The notes beneath the pieces are model-generated. The model searched no databases and was not told where the DNA came from. It saw nothing but the letters and a program-made list of their open reading frames with translations. From positions 7,905,915 through 7,969,914 of the forward strand of contig OW121846.1 of NCBI GenBank assembly GCA_933228895.1: a DNA stretch of 64,000 nt, in the 5' to 3' direction. Of the stretch, positions 1-10,930 are shown one piece after another. The DNA comes from Platycnemis pennipes (lineage: Eukaryota > Arthropoda > Insecta > Odonata > Platycnemididae). Within the stretch, counting starts at the first letter, position 1. Each line of letters starts with the position of its first letter. The position numbers and the translations under genes were made by a program.

Positions 1-271
1 GAAAGCACAAACTCAATAGCAAAGCAATAAGCATATATAAGTTAGCAAGCAGCACCAAACTAAAGTTCACATAAAAAGCAAAGTATAAACTTATCGTTCA
101 TGCAGGAAAGCAAAGCAAGACGAACTTCAGTCCAATTTTTCCGTCTGGTAATTTCTTCTTCCACAGCACTTAAAGAAATTATTACCAGCTTTTCTGGCCG
201 TAAGGACCAAAGCAGGTCTAGTAATCCAGCTGGTTTATTGGCAAGCAAGTCCCACGACTCACTGGTGACTA

Positions 272-1909
272 CAGTTGAGCATCTTTAATCCGGCACAGTC
301 GGGACCGAAGGGATGCCGGATTAGGGATTTTGCCGGACTATGGGTCATGCATGGCAACTGGTCTATTTCTGACGTCCGGGATGTTTTCATTGAAAGGAGT
401 CAATTATTTATTACAAAATATATTCGTTTTCCATTTCCTGAACATTATTTTAAAAAGAGTCACTGAGAATAATCAGAAAGAAATGGTTTCTTAATTCACA
501 AAGTTATTAGGTATTTAAAATTATTGACGTTGCGCAGTGAGTGAAAAATAACGGAATCTAAGCATTGTGCATATTGCTGAACATGTATAAGTTTCATATT
601 ATTAGTGGGAAAGGGTATAAAATTTGATATTTCTTATGCTGTGCTTTGCGTAACATAATTTCCTACCGCGCTTGATTTGTTATCAGCTGATTCAGCGCGA
701 TGTCAACGCATGGGTCTCGTGTGTACGGCCGCCCATCACTACGTCACCGCGGGCGACCGGACTGGATTATTCTTTAAAGACCATCATCATTAGTAATCTT
801 CCTTCAACAATTTCAGGCTGATCATCTTCATTCCCACTCGGATTTATTGTTATTAATTACCATTTCAATGATTTCATCATCTATGATATATAACATATGC
901 TATGTGGTGAGAATATCGTGGCCGCTAACTATCTTTTCGTCTAAATTTACCAATTCCATTTCCTTTAATTCAGGGTTATGGATGATGTTTGCAAACTCCA
1001 TCATCATATTTTTATCCTCAGAAACATGAATATTTTTAAATCGCCACTTATTTCGTCTATATCAAACCTTAAAGCGAGCCACAATTTAAACCACGCGTGT
1101 TTTAGAACGGACGGTGAAATACTATTGCATGCGCGTGAAATTTCCCACATCACGTCTTTTGGATTGATCACGTCTATTTCTGAAATATTTTATCCTGCTC
1201 TATTAGCATTTGGCCAGAAATACTATCTAAGCCCTTCACTCCGACGCAATCGAAACCAGGCTATCTAAATCAGCACGTAAATCTTCTTTCATAGTTTTTC
1301 TCTCGGCGATCTACGTCTTCGTGTCACTTTAACAGTAAAATTTGGATGATTTTTCTCTTTCAGCTTCTTAATGTGTTATGTTGTTGAAGATCCCACGTAG
1401 TATGTTTCAGTCAAACGCTTTACTAATGCAACGGCGTTAAGCTTTTTCACGACTTGCACTTTTTCTGCGATGGTTAACGTTTTGTGCTGTTGCCACAACT
1501 ATTGGATGAGACATGTTTTGGGTGAAACATAAGCAGATAACAAATAATTTTTATAAAATAACGTCTAGTGGTCAATCAAAAATGCGCGCGCCTTTGAAAG
1601 TGGCCGATGTCGTAGTCCGTCTCGGCGATGTATTCAAATTCATATGTTTACTTCAAGTTCCAGAATAATTCCAGTGTACACGAAGTACTAGAAATTAATA
1701 TTTTTAAATTATTCTGATTCTCGAAATGGGAAAATTAACGCTAAGAATGGTATCTCGGTATTAATACAAGAATAATATCTCGGCAGATAGCAATGTTTCG
1801 GCCACGGTTTCGGCATTCTCCACTAAGTACCAGGCAGTTGGTCATGGCAAAATTGCCGGATTATGGGTGTTCCCGGATTAGGGGTTCCCGGATTAAGGGT
1901 GCTCAACTG
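272..1909 (-). mobile_element. Tigger/pogo-like DNA transposon, decayed (copy 1)
   Basis: The element is bounded by inverted ends CAGTTGAGCA...TGCTCAACTG and flanked by TA on both sides (270-271 and 1910-1911), the Tc1/mariner-pogo target signature. Its minus strand near 1500-1340 still reads a CENP-B-type N-terminal helix-turn-helix: KTLTIAEKVQ, VVKKLNAVA, then YYVGSSTT before a stop. Further pieces such as LKHAWFKLW remain at 1130-1050 between stops. Subterminal repeats of CCGGATTA occur at both ends. At 1.6 kb it lacks most of the DDE domain seen in full Tiggers, so it is a nonautonomous, internally deleted copy. A close relative lies at 19401-20999. Confidence 0.85.
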
Positions 1910-1911
1910 TA

Positions 1912-2520
1912 CTACGATCGCGTTAGCTCACCGTAGTTCAAGGGTTCAAGGAAGGGGCGCCAGCATCGCATTCCACCAGCGCCAACCATCTCAAACCAGT
2001 ACCTTAGCAGCGCACAATTTAATTCGAAACAGAGATATAAAGACCAAGCGCCTTTTCCAATTCGAGAACACTCAGGGAAATTACAAAAAAATGATAGTAA
2101 AGGCGAAAAATAACTACCATCAGACTCTTTTTTTTTCTACGAGCCGAGGAATTAAGGACACATGGAAACATCGAAGAAGCTTAGGCCTAATAAAAACATT
2201 TAAAGGCAATTCACGCAATATTCACTCTGGCATTCTCCACAATTAGCTATATTGGTAGCCTTGAGCGGTTCACTGAAAGGGAGAATAAGGTTCCAATCGA
2301 AAACAAATTCTTTTTTGCGCATATCAGTCAATCCGAAGCAATGAAAGCGTGTTGGAAAATTACATCAAACGCAAGTAGATATGACAAAATCCCCATAGAA
2401 TTCATAAAAAAAGTCATTCTGAACGCTGCTGCTTACTCTTTTACACTTCTTCCAGTCTTCATTACAATTGGGAATCGACCAAAAACTTTGGAAAAAAACA
2501 TTGCTTCGCCCAATCCTTAG
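1912..2520 (+). pseudogene. LINE reverse-transcriptase linker/RT fragment
   Basis: Broken plus-strand reading frames give a basic linker (LVKAK-like region with YKKMIVKAKNNY near 2080) followed after a frame change by text resembling the start of a LINE RT domain, with the stretch RYDKIPIEFIKK near 2380, comparable to the 'GxDxIPxxxxK' block of CR1/jockey-type reverse transcriptases. No catalytic box remains. It starts directly after the Tigger TA duplication, so that Tigger may have inserted beside or into it. Clade assignment is weak. Confidence 0.45.
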
Positions 2521-2599
2521 ATGTCCTAACCATATACAATGAACTATTACATCTAGTTGGAACCTCTTGTATCTACTTCAGTTCAGGTTTATTCACTTC

Positions 2600-3487
2600 A
2601 CACTGCTCTTTTTTTAGATTCTCGCAGGCGAGATTGCTATGTTTCACATGCGTAACGATATCTTTATATTTTTTCAAGATGGTAGAAAAGTTCTGCTGCT
2701 TCAGAGCATCTTGAGCCGCAAGATGAAGGGAATGTGCTAAGCACGGTTGATGTATAATCTCCTAAGAATCACAACCACATGCTTTCACAATGTTAGGTGC
2801 ACTGTCTGTAACGACACATACCACTTTCTTCTTGAGATCCCACTCAAATAACACATCACTAACAGCTAAAGCTAAATTTTCGGCTGCATGACCTAAAACA
2901 AGGTGTTTTGTGGACAAAACAGCACTTCGAAATACGTATTCATGAAAAAAGTGGCAGGTGACTGTAAGATATAGCTATCACTTATCCTAGAAGTCCAAAC
3001 ATCAAATGTTACACTTACTTGCAACTCAATTTTTAATTTTACTTTACTTCCTCGTAAAAGTTGACGAGATAACGATTTCGCAATGTCCCTTTGCTGAGTC
3101 AACTGTACTTAGGATCTAACAATTTTACAAACCTTGTAAATCCCTTGTCCTCGACAATTTGAAAAGGCTGAAAATTAGTAGCACCATATATTCTAAAGCT
3201 TTGTCCAAATTTTTTTCCTTGAACTGTTAGCATCATAAGAGATTTGAAGGCTAAAATACCTTGGAAGAGATCACTCTAAAAGAGGACAGGATTAAACATA
3301 AACACTAATGAGATGAAGGACGCATGAAAACGTAGCGAAACGAAGACAGTGCATAAACTTCGCTGTTAAAGAGCTAAGTTTTCTATAACTGACTTTCGGA
3401 TACTATCGATAGTGGTGGTACAATAGTAAACGATAGTCGGAACTATAGATAACTATCGATAGTGCTATCGATAGTTTAGCGCCCCTA
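2600..3487 (-). pseudogene. hAT-superfamily transposase remnant
   Basis: On the minus strand the block VSVTFDVWTSR...YILQSPATFF (about 3020-2930) matches the start of the hAT RNase-H-like catalytic region. It is followed by KKVVCVVTDSAPNIVKA (about 2840-2790) and then HQPCLAHSLHLAAQDAL after one stop (about 2750-2700), the typical TDxxxN and CxxHxLxL motifs of hAT transposases. The upstream edge near 3487 reads TAGGGGCGCTAAAC outward-in, a plausible hAT terminus, next to a cluster of CTATCGATAG palindromes (3405-3475). The other terminus and an 8-bp target duplication were not found, and several stops show that it is dead. Confidence 0.75.
3405..3487. repeat. CTATCGATAG palindrome cluster
   Basis: The ten-base palindrome CTATCGATAG or near matches occur about four times in 80 bp, just inside the presumed hAT terminus. 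Short subterminal palindromes of this kind are common transposase-binding sites in hAT elements; that role here is inferred. Confidence 0.6.
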
Positions 3488-3749
3488 TTTCACATTAAAA
3501 CATGTGGTCTAGGCAAAAGTTCCTTGACAGAATTCTTTTTTTAACACCGCCGAGCAGCAATAGCAGACCTTAAATATTTAAAAAGCAATCGCTAAGTAAT
3601 GCAATTTCGGAATAAAAGTTATCATGCCCAGCAAAGGAGAACTTCACCACATTTCCTTGCCAAGTAACGGCCGCGATTTTTCCTGTCGTCACCGACAGTG
3701 ATGTGCCATTCAGCTGGATCTTGACACCGGCCGTAGAAGAAGAAAAAGT

Positions 3750-4639
3750 CTTCAAGCAGATGGTACTGAAGTTGATGCGATATTTTTAGATTTTAAAAAG
3801 GCATTCAATAAAGTTCATGATAAATTAATCTTGAAGTTAGAGAGTTTTGGTATAAATAAAGACGTTGCATGATGAGTAAAAGAATTCTTAAGTGGGCGAC
3901 AGCAGAGGGTTGTCATAGATGGTATCATGTCGGACACAATCAAATTCACTTCGGAATTTCCCCAGGGTAGCATAGTAGGTCCGGTCCGCTTCTATTTCTT
4001 CTATACATAAACGATTTGGGTACCATAGTTAGTAGTAAGCTTTGACTTTTTGCAGACGATGCGGTAGTGTATAGGGGTATATCTAAAGAAGAAGACAGGA
4101 AATCGCTTAGATGCAATTCAAGAGTGGTGCGACAAATGGCAGTTAGAGCTTAACCTTAAAAAGTGTGTAGCTATCAATTTGTGGAGGAGGAATAATTCGA
4201 TAGAGCGTACCTATAAAATTAGTAAAACGAAGATTGAAAACGTAGAAACCAAAAGATATTTAGGTGTAACAATCACTAAGGATTTATCGTGGAGAAGACA
4301 CATAAGGGAAATATGCGGCCGAGCGAAGAGAAAGCTAGGATTTTTAAAAAGAGTACTTGGGAAATGTGATGAGAAGACAAAAGAGCGATGTTACCTTTCA
4401 CTAGTTAGGCCCCACCTTGGGTATGCAGCCAGTGTATGGAATCCTAATGAATTAGGTTTGATCAGAGAACTAGACAGTGCGCAGCGTAGAGCAGCTAGGT
4501 TCGCTAAAAGGTGTTATGATAGGTTGAGTAGCGTTTCAGAATTAATGAAAGAATTAGGGTGGGAATCATTATCATAGCGTAGGTTAAAGTACAGATTAAA
4601 TCCATTAGAGAAATTTCAATCGGATAGCTTTACTGAAGA
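3750..4639 (+). pseudogene. CR1/L2-type LINE RT fragment (LINE family 1)
   Basis: The plus strand encodes RT text: DAIFLDFKKAFNKVHD (about 3775), PQGSIVGP (about 3960), LFADDAVVYRG (about 4048, the catalytic FADD box) and the RT thumb and C-terminal part from 4179 to 4577, with DLSWRRHIREICGRAKRK and RPHLGYAASVWNP. Several frame breaks and a stop at 4575 are present. The same family occurs on the minus strand at 6175-8580 with about the same C-terminal protein, so the two are close relatives in opposite orientation. The 3' end is lost where the inverted-repeat arm begins. Confidence 0.85.
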
Positions 4640-5375
4640 TTTTGATTTGATTTGGTTAAACTCGAATATATGGGGCCGAGACCAGGTAGTCGAAGGGTGG
4701 GTGGGTCTGACCCTCGCAAGAGTCCTAATCCGCGACCCTTTTCCCAGCTCAGAGACCCAAAGCCGGCCGCTCTTCTCGACCCACACAGCGGGAGGCTCCC
4801 TCGCCAAAACCAACCGTGCTCACTACAATTTTTACTTTAACAACTACGTCATATAACAACAAATTAATATTTTCATCGTACTCCCGATAATTGTACGAGT
4901 AAGTGCATCTTTTAATCGTGGTCCTACGATGAAAATTAACAATTTTGCGAACATTGCTAAAAACGTGGTCATCAACAGCGGGAAATTTGGCAACAACGCA
5001 GCGATCCCCCCTCCAATTTTCTTTTAAGCGGAGTAAGCCTGCAGAGGTTTTTAACGGGTGTAGCTTTCACAATGAACGTTGTTGACATCAGTGAGTGATG
5101 TGATTCGTAGTATTAATCCAATTTTAAGACACTGTGCTGTGAATGTGCTCAGAAAAGAAATAAACTGTCTATTTGCGTCAGCCTGTGTCGCTTTCTAATT
5201 CAGATAGAACGAGAGCCACAAAGATGTGCAAAAGACTGCACTGTAAATCGATTGAATTCACATCAGAAGTGGAGGCTCAACTATTGAAACACCAAGCAAT
5301 AAACTATTGCAGATTCATGGAAAAGTTCAGGTGAGAATCGCGTACAAATCCTTACGAAACCTTAAGTAATTCTCT
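4640..5375 (+). repeat. Left arm of a large inverted repeat
   Basis: This arm matches the reverse complement of 8690-9235 nearly base for base, for example 4807-5030 against 9190-8975 and 5095-5375 against 8950-8690. Two length differences separate the arms: about 115 bp of GC-rich sequence at 4691-4806 is present only here, and about 58 bp at 5035-5092 is missing from the right arm. The loop is about 3.3 kb of LINE pieces. The arms could be long terminal inverted repeats of a foldback-type element or an inverted segmental duplication. Confidence 0.85.
4691..4806. other. GC-rich 115-bp segment unique to the left arm
   Basis: Between AGGTAGTC and AAAACCAACC, which are contiguous in the right arm, the left arm has about 115 bp rich in GGGTGGG/GACCC words. 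No target duplication is evident, so this is either an insertion here or a deletion in the other arm. Confidence 0.55.
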
Positions 5376-5775
5376 ACATCTACATCTATACGATACCCTG
5401 CAAGCAACCGCGAGGGTGTGTGGCAGGGGGTGAAGATCACCAGGCATGCACTACTGACATGCAAACTAGCAACTGTATTGTCTCATGCAACTTGATTCAT
5501 CTACATTTACATAATACCCTGCAAGCCACCACAAGGGTGTGTCTACAGTATTTAAGGGGTAAGACACGCATCATGCACTACAGAATACTCTAGAATATTT
5601 CCCCTACCTATCCCTTTCCTATGCTGCCTATTCTGTTCTCTTATAGTACGGGGGAAAAATGCCATTTTGAATCTATCTGTACGACAATCTATCTCTCTAA
5701 TCTTATTTATCTGGTCGAATCTAGCATAATACGCTGGTGTTTTTAATATGTGCCTAACATCTTCAGTAAAGTAAA
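5376..5775 (-). mobile_element. LINE family 1 3' end (minus strand)
   Basis: Contains two versions of the LINE 3'-tail signature 'ATACCCTGCAAGC...GGTGTGTGGCAG' (5390-5430 and 5513-5545). On the minus strand from 5770 it also encodes the RT C-terminal tail with IREIDCRTDRFKMAFFP. The duplicated tail suggests one 3' end inserted in or beside another. Confidence 0.75.
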
Positions 5776-6250
5776 TGCTATTAAATGAATTAAAATGGGA
5801 ACCATTGTCAGATCGCAGGTTGAAATTTAGACTTAATCTCTTACACAAATTCCAAGGCAATATTTTCAGTGATGATGTTAAAAATATTTTACGAACCCCA
5901 ACTTACTATGGCAGACTGGACCATAATTATAAAATTAGAGAAATTGATTGCCGAACTGACCAATTCAAAATGTCCTTTTTCCCTCGCACAATTAGAGATA
6001 CGAATAACGGTAAATATGTCCTATCGGAGAGTAGCAATGAATAGCATTGGTAGCTGCATGTTGGTATGAGTACTTAAAGCTAACCCTACTAACAGAATGT
6101 TTCTGCATGTTTGCTTTGCAATTTCTATCTTTTTTAAATAGTGTAGTTCTGACTACTATATTAATACTATTCCTTTTTTATGCATGATATCTAGTGCATG
6201 TTTGGTGAGCATTCACCCTCTGCCACACACCCTTGTGGTGGCTTGCAGGG
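5776..6250 (+). mobile_element. LINE family 1 3' end (plus strand)
   Basis: Plus-strand translation from 5775 gives the same RT C-terminal tail (ILRTPTYYGRLD, IREIDCRTDQFKMSFFP), followed by a 3' UTR ending in the signature CACACCCTTGTGGTGGCTTGCAGGG read in reverse order at 6215-6255. It is 5'-truncated and abuts an opposite-strand copy of the same tail, giving a tail-to-tail LINE junction. Confidence 0.75.
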
Positions 6251-8580
6251 TATTATGTAGATCGAGATGTAAAGCTATCCGATTGAAATTTCTCTAATAG
6301 ATTTAATCTGAACTTTAACCTACGCTCTGATAATGATTCCCACCCTAATTCTTGTATTAATTCTGATACATTACTCAACCTATCGTAACACCTTTTGACG
6401 AACCTAGCTGCTCTACGCTGCACACTGTCTAGTTCTCTCATCAAACCTAATTCATTAGGATCCCATACACTGGCTGCATACTCAAGGTGGGGCCTAACTA
6501 GTGAAAAGTAGCATCGCTCTTTTGTCTTCTCATCACATTTCCCAAGTACTCTTTTTATAAATCCTAGCTTTCTCTTCGCTCGGCCGCATATTTCCCGGAT
6601 GTGTCTACCCCACGATAAATCTTTAGTGATTGTTACACCTAAATATCTTACGGTTTCAACGTTTTCCATCTTCGTGTTATTAATACTACAGGATCGCTCT
6701 ATCGAATTATTCCTCCTCCAAAAACTGATAGCTACACACTTTTTAAGGTTGAGTTCTAACTGCCATTTGTCGCACACTTCTTGAATTGCATCTAAATCCT
6801 TACTAAGTGATTTCGTGTCCTCTTCATTTGATATACCCCTGTACACCACCGCATCGTCTGCAAAAAGTCTAAGGTTACAACTAACTACGGTACCCAAATC
6901 GTTTATGTATAAAAGAAATAGAAGCGGACCTACTACGCTACCCTGGGGAACTCCCGATGTGACTTAGATTGTGTCCGACATGATACCATCTATGACAACC
7001 CTCTGCTCTCGCCCACTTAAGAATTCTTTTACCCAACATACAACGTCTTTCTTTATACCAAAACTCTCTAACTTCATGATTAATTTGTCATGAGGAACTT
7101 TATCGAAAGCCTTTTTAAAATCTAAAAATATCGCATCAACTTCAGTACCTACTGCTTTCGCCGTGGACTAAAATATCGTGTACGAATAAAGCTAATTGTG
7201 TCTCGCAAGAACTACCTTTCCGGAACCCATGCTGGCTGTTTATGAGTAATCCCTGACTATCCAAATGCCCCATGATCGAACTGACTACTATGTGCTCAAA
7301 TATCTTACAAGAGATTGACGTGAGTGAAATGGGTCTTTAGTTACTGGGTTATTCCCTATCACCGCTTTTAAATATAGGTGTAATGTTAGCTACTTTCCAA
7401 TCCTTGGGTACTGTGTGGTTCCTTAGTGTTTTATTGAATATTATTTCTAGATAGGGGGCTATTTCAGAAGCTAATGTTTTGTATACCCGGGAAGGAATTT
7501 GATCGGGACCTGGTGATTTGTTTTTACTTATGCTTTTTAACTGCTGCTCTATTCCGCGACATGAAATGTTTATTTCGGGCATTTGCTCACTGAAAGTGTT
7601 CGGCGGTGGTTCCACTGCGTTTTGTGACAATGAGTTGAATACACTTTGGAAGAAGGTGTTTAAAGTATTGGCTTTTTCTACACTGCTGGTGACTCTGATT
7701 CCTTTATCATTTTTAAGTGTGTGCACTGTGGACTTATTTCCCTGAAGCTCTCTCACATATGACCAAAACGCTTTAGGATTGCTATCTAAATATTCTCCTA
7801 ACATCTTGCTCTTGAAATGTGATAACGCTTGCCGACATGATTTCCTTGCTAATGCTCTCGATTTTTTATAGTTCGGAACTAGCTCATTTTTTTCCTCTAC
7901 CGATAGACCCCGTCCTGCATTTTTCATCTTAGCGTGGCATACCCTTTGTCGCTTTAGTGATTTCCTAACCTCCGCGTTGTACCACCTTGGCTCTGTGTTA
8001 TCACTAATATATTTATTTGGTATGTATTTATGAACTGCGTTACGGGTGACCTCAAGAAATTCTCTCCACGAATCCTCTGTATTTAATCCTTTGCTTTGTT
8101 CGCTAAGTACATTAAACGCTTCCTTTAATTCCTCTTTCATACCGTCGTAATTAGCCTTGCCAAATAAGTATACCCTCCTCCTTGGTTTATAATGTCTTTC
8201 GACGACTACAATAAATTTCGCATGCACTATTTTATGATCACTAATTCCTGTGTCTGTAACTGTATTTAGAACTCTCTCGGGTATATTTGTTGCTAATAAG
8301 TCTAGAATGTTGTTTCCCCTGGTCGATTTTGTTACTAGCTGTTGTAAAGAATGTAACGTAAAGGTGTTCAACAGTGATTCGCAATGTTCCTTATCCTTAC
8401 CTCCTGTTATGAAACCACACGTATTCCAATCTATCGAAGGGAGATTGAAATCTCCGCCTACTATTATTCCTCTATCTTCGTTCGGAGAAAGTAATGTGGC
8501 TATCTCTTACTCTAGTTCCATTATAGAGTTGACGTCTGCGTTTGCAATTTTACATGATTTATGAGCGTCTAGTGATAGAA
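6175..8580 (-). pseudogene. CR1/L2-type LINE, endonuclease end plus RT (LINE family 1)
   Basis: Reading the minus strand, the copy starts inside an APE-type endonuclease (GDFNLPSIDW near 8450; TGISDHKIVHAKF near 8240). It continues through the linker, the RT fingers (NKSPGPDQIPSRVYK near 7515), ITPIFKSGD (7360), then after a frame break the palm with SGVPQGSVVGPLLFLLYIND (6965-6900) and LFADDAVVYRG (6875-6835), and the thumb and C-terminal region (6800-6253). The 3' UTR reaches about 6175. A 340-residue open stretch (8371-7349) and a 214-residue one (6897-6253) make this the least decayed copy of the family, but the 5' end is missing and several stops remain. Confidence 0.88.
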
Positions 8581-8689
8581 ACAGCCTTATAAATACAACT
8601 GGGGTTTTTTTCGCATAAGACGTGCACCTAGTCCTTCATCACATGCATCAAAATATTTTTAATATATTAACGTAAATATAGATGCAGAA

Positions 8690-9235
8690 AATTACTTAAG
8701 GTTTTGTAAGGATTTGTGCGCGATTCTCACCTGAACTTCTCCATGAATCTGCAATAGTTTATTGCTTGGTGTTTCGATAGTTGAGCCTCCACTTCTGATG
8801 TGAATTCAATCGATTTACAGTGCAGTCTTTTACACATCTTTGTGGCTCTCGTTCTATCTGAATTAGAAAGCGACACAGGCTGACGCAAATAGACAGTTTA
8901 TTTCTTTTCTGAGCACATTCACAGCACAGTGTCTTAAAATTGGATTAATACTACGAATCCCATCACTCAAGAAACGGAAAATTGGAGGGGGGATCGCTGC
9001 GTTGTTGCCAAATTTCCCGCTGTTGATGACCACGTTTTAGCAATGTTCGCAAAATTGTTAATTTTCATCGTAGGACCACGATTAAAAGATGCACTTACTC
9101 GTACAATTATCGGGAGTACGATGAAAATATTAATTTGTTGTTATATGACGTAGTTGTTAAAGTAAAAATTGTAGTGAGCACGGTTGGTTTTGACTACCTG
9201 ATCTCGGCCCCACATATTCGAGTTTAACCTTTGAT
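8690..9235 (-). repeat. Right arm of the large inverted repeat
   Basis: Reverse complement of 4640-5375, apart from the two length differences described for the left arm. Its outer end stops at 9233-9235, exactly where the AATAAATC-like tail of another LINE (9236-10111) begins, so that LINE appears to have inserted at, or truncated, the arm. Confidence 0.85.
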
Positions 9236-10111
9236 TTATTTAAAATGTTCAAAAACAGCCGGTGCCGGCCTTTACAGTGAACAAGTTAACATAAAATCTG
9301 CAAAAACAACAAAAATAGAATACAAAATAAAGAATAAAACATAAATTACCATAATAAAATGAAAATCAGCCTGTCAGTATTAAGAGATATAGAAACAGAA
9401 TTGTTAATGGTGATTGTTAAGAGTCAGGGAGATATTTTTAAGGTGGTTGCTGAACGTTCGGAAGGGTGCGGAGAGATCAAGGGAAGGGTGGGAAGATGAG
9501 ATAGAATTGTACAATTTAGGAAGTCTATAAGAAAGGGAACGCTGGGAGAGAGAAAGTCGAAATTTTGGAAGGTAGAGGAGGTGATTGCTACGTAAAGGAC
9601 GGACTGGGACATGGAGAGAGAAGTATGGAAGAATTTCTGTGGAGCGGAACTGACCGTTAATAGCGGTGTGGAGAAAAGACAGGTCAGAGATGTTCCTACG
9701 GGTCGCCAGTGGGATTAAAGAAAGGGCAGACATAATCTCAGACCGGGAGGAGGAACGGAGGTGTGGTACACGGTGACGGACAACGGACAAGAAGAAATTT
9801 AGGGGGCGTTCCAAAACTTTCAAGTTGGATGGGCAGGCTGTTGAGTATATAACGGAGCAGTATTCAATAATCGGAAGAACGCATCCAGTGAAGATGGTCT
9901 TGAGGGCGAGTGGGTGGGTGATGCTAGTAAACCTATACAGCATGCCCACGACAGACATGGCTTTGGATTTAATTTTGTTTATGTGCGGAACGAAAGTAAG
10001 TTTGGGGTCAAAGGTGACACGCAAGTCATTATGTGAGGATGCAATTGGAATTATTTGATTAAAAAGGGTGTAGCCGTGTGTATTTGTTGTTGATTTTAGA
10101 GAAAATGACAT
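9236..10111 (-). pseudogene. LINE RT C-terminal fragment (LINE family 2)
   Basis: A 235-residue minus-strand open frame holds the post-catalytic half of a LINE reverse transcriptase: DLRVTFDPKLTFVPHI (the DLGVxxDxxLxFxxHI block), then CVLPIIEYCSVIY and a long basic C-terminal part. The 3' UTR runs to 9236 and ends in ATTTTAAATAAATC, a simple-repeat-like tail. It is 5'-truncated at about 10120. Its sequence is clearly different from LINE family 1; jockey/CR1-superfamily origin is likely but the clade is not certain. Confidence 0.8.
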
Positions 10112-10119
10112 ATATTTTG

Positions 10120-10490
10120 ATTTAGAAGGATAAAGATGTTAGGCACATATTTAAAAAACCAGCGTATTGTGCTAGATTCGACCAGACAGATAAGATTAGA
10201 GAGATAGATTGTCGTACCGATAGATTCAAAATGGCATTTTCACCCGTACTATATGAGAACAGAATAGACAGCATAGCAAAGGGATAGGTAGGGGAAATAT
10301 TTTAGAGTAGTCTGTAGTGCATTATGCATGTATTAACCCCTTAAATACTATAGATACTAACAATCTTATTGCATGAGACACTATAGTTTCTTGTTTGCAT
10401 GTTAGAAGTGCATGCTTGGTGATCTTCACCCCCTGCCACACACCCTCGCGGTGGCTTGCGGGGTATCGTGTAGACGTATATGAAAAGCTA
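10120..10490 (+). mobile_element. LINE family 1 3' end (5'-truncated)
   Basis: Encodes the same tail as 5552-5770 (AYCARFDQTDKIREIDCRTD) and ends with the CCCTGCCACACACCCTCGCG 3'-UTR signature. It is a short plus-strand truncation of about 370 bp. Confidence 0.8.
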
Positions 10491-10494
10491 CCCG

Positions 10495-10930
10495 GGTGAA
10501 GATATCGACAGCGACCATAATTTAGCGATGAAAAAATGCCATCTTAACATTAAGAAATTACAGAAAACAGAAAGGAACATTTGACAAGATAAAAAACTGA
10601 AGGAGAGTCAACATCAGCTGGCATTTCAGAAAGCAGTGGGAAACAACATAGGAGAGAACCTGACTGAGAAACCAGTAGAAGAGCGTTGGGAAAGCATTAA
10701 ATGTGGACTACAGGAAGCCTAAAAAAAGTTCTTGGAAGAAGAAAAGATGCCAAGAAGAAGCCACGGAACACGGAGGAAGTATTAGACTTCATTGAATTAA
10801 GAAAAAGGTACAAGAATGCGAAAACTGAAGAAGGGCAGCTTTGCTACAAAAGAATAAGGAACGGATATGACCGCGAAATTCAAATGCTTGATTTTGTCTC
10901 CATCCCTCCTATAGCAGGAAAATAGATGGA
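10495..10930 (+). pseudogene. RTE-like LINE linker fragment
   Basis: Plus-strand text EDIDSDHNLAMKKCHL, then EKPVEERWESIK and a basic region resemble the endonuclease-to-RT linker of RTE/BovB-type elements (the same segment is annotated in animals as 'craniofacial development protein 2-like'). It carries several stops and no RT motifs. The assignment rests on motif resemblance only. Confidence 0.5.

Noticed and set aside
3570..3755. 61-residue minus-strand frame
   Set aside because: No motif, no splice context, and it abuts LINE sequence of the other strand.
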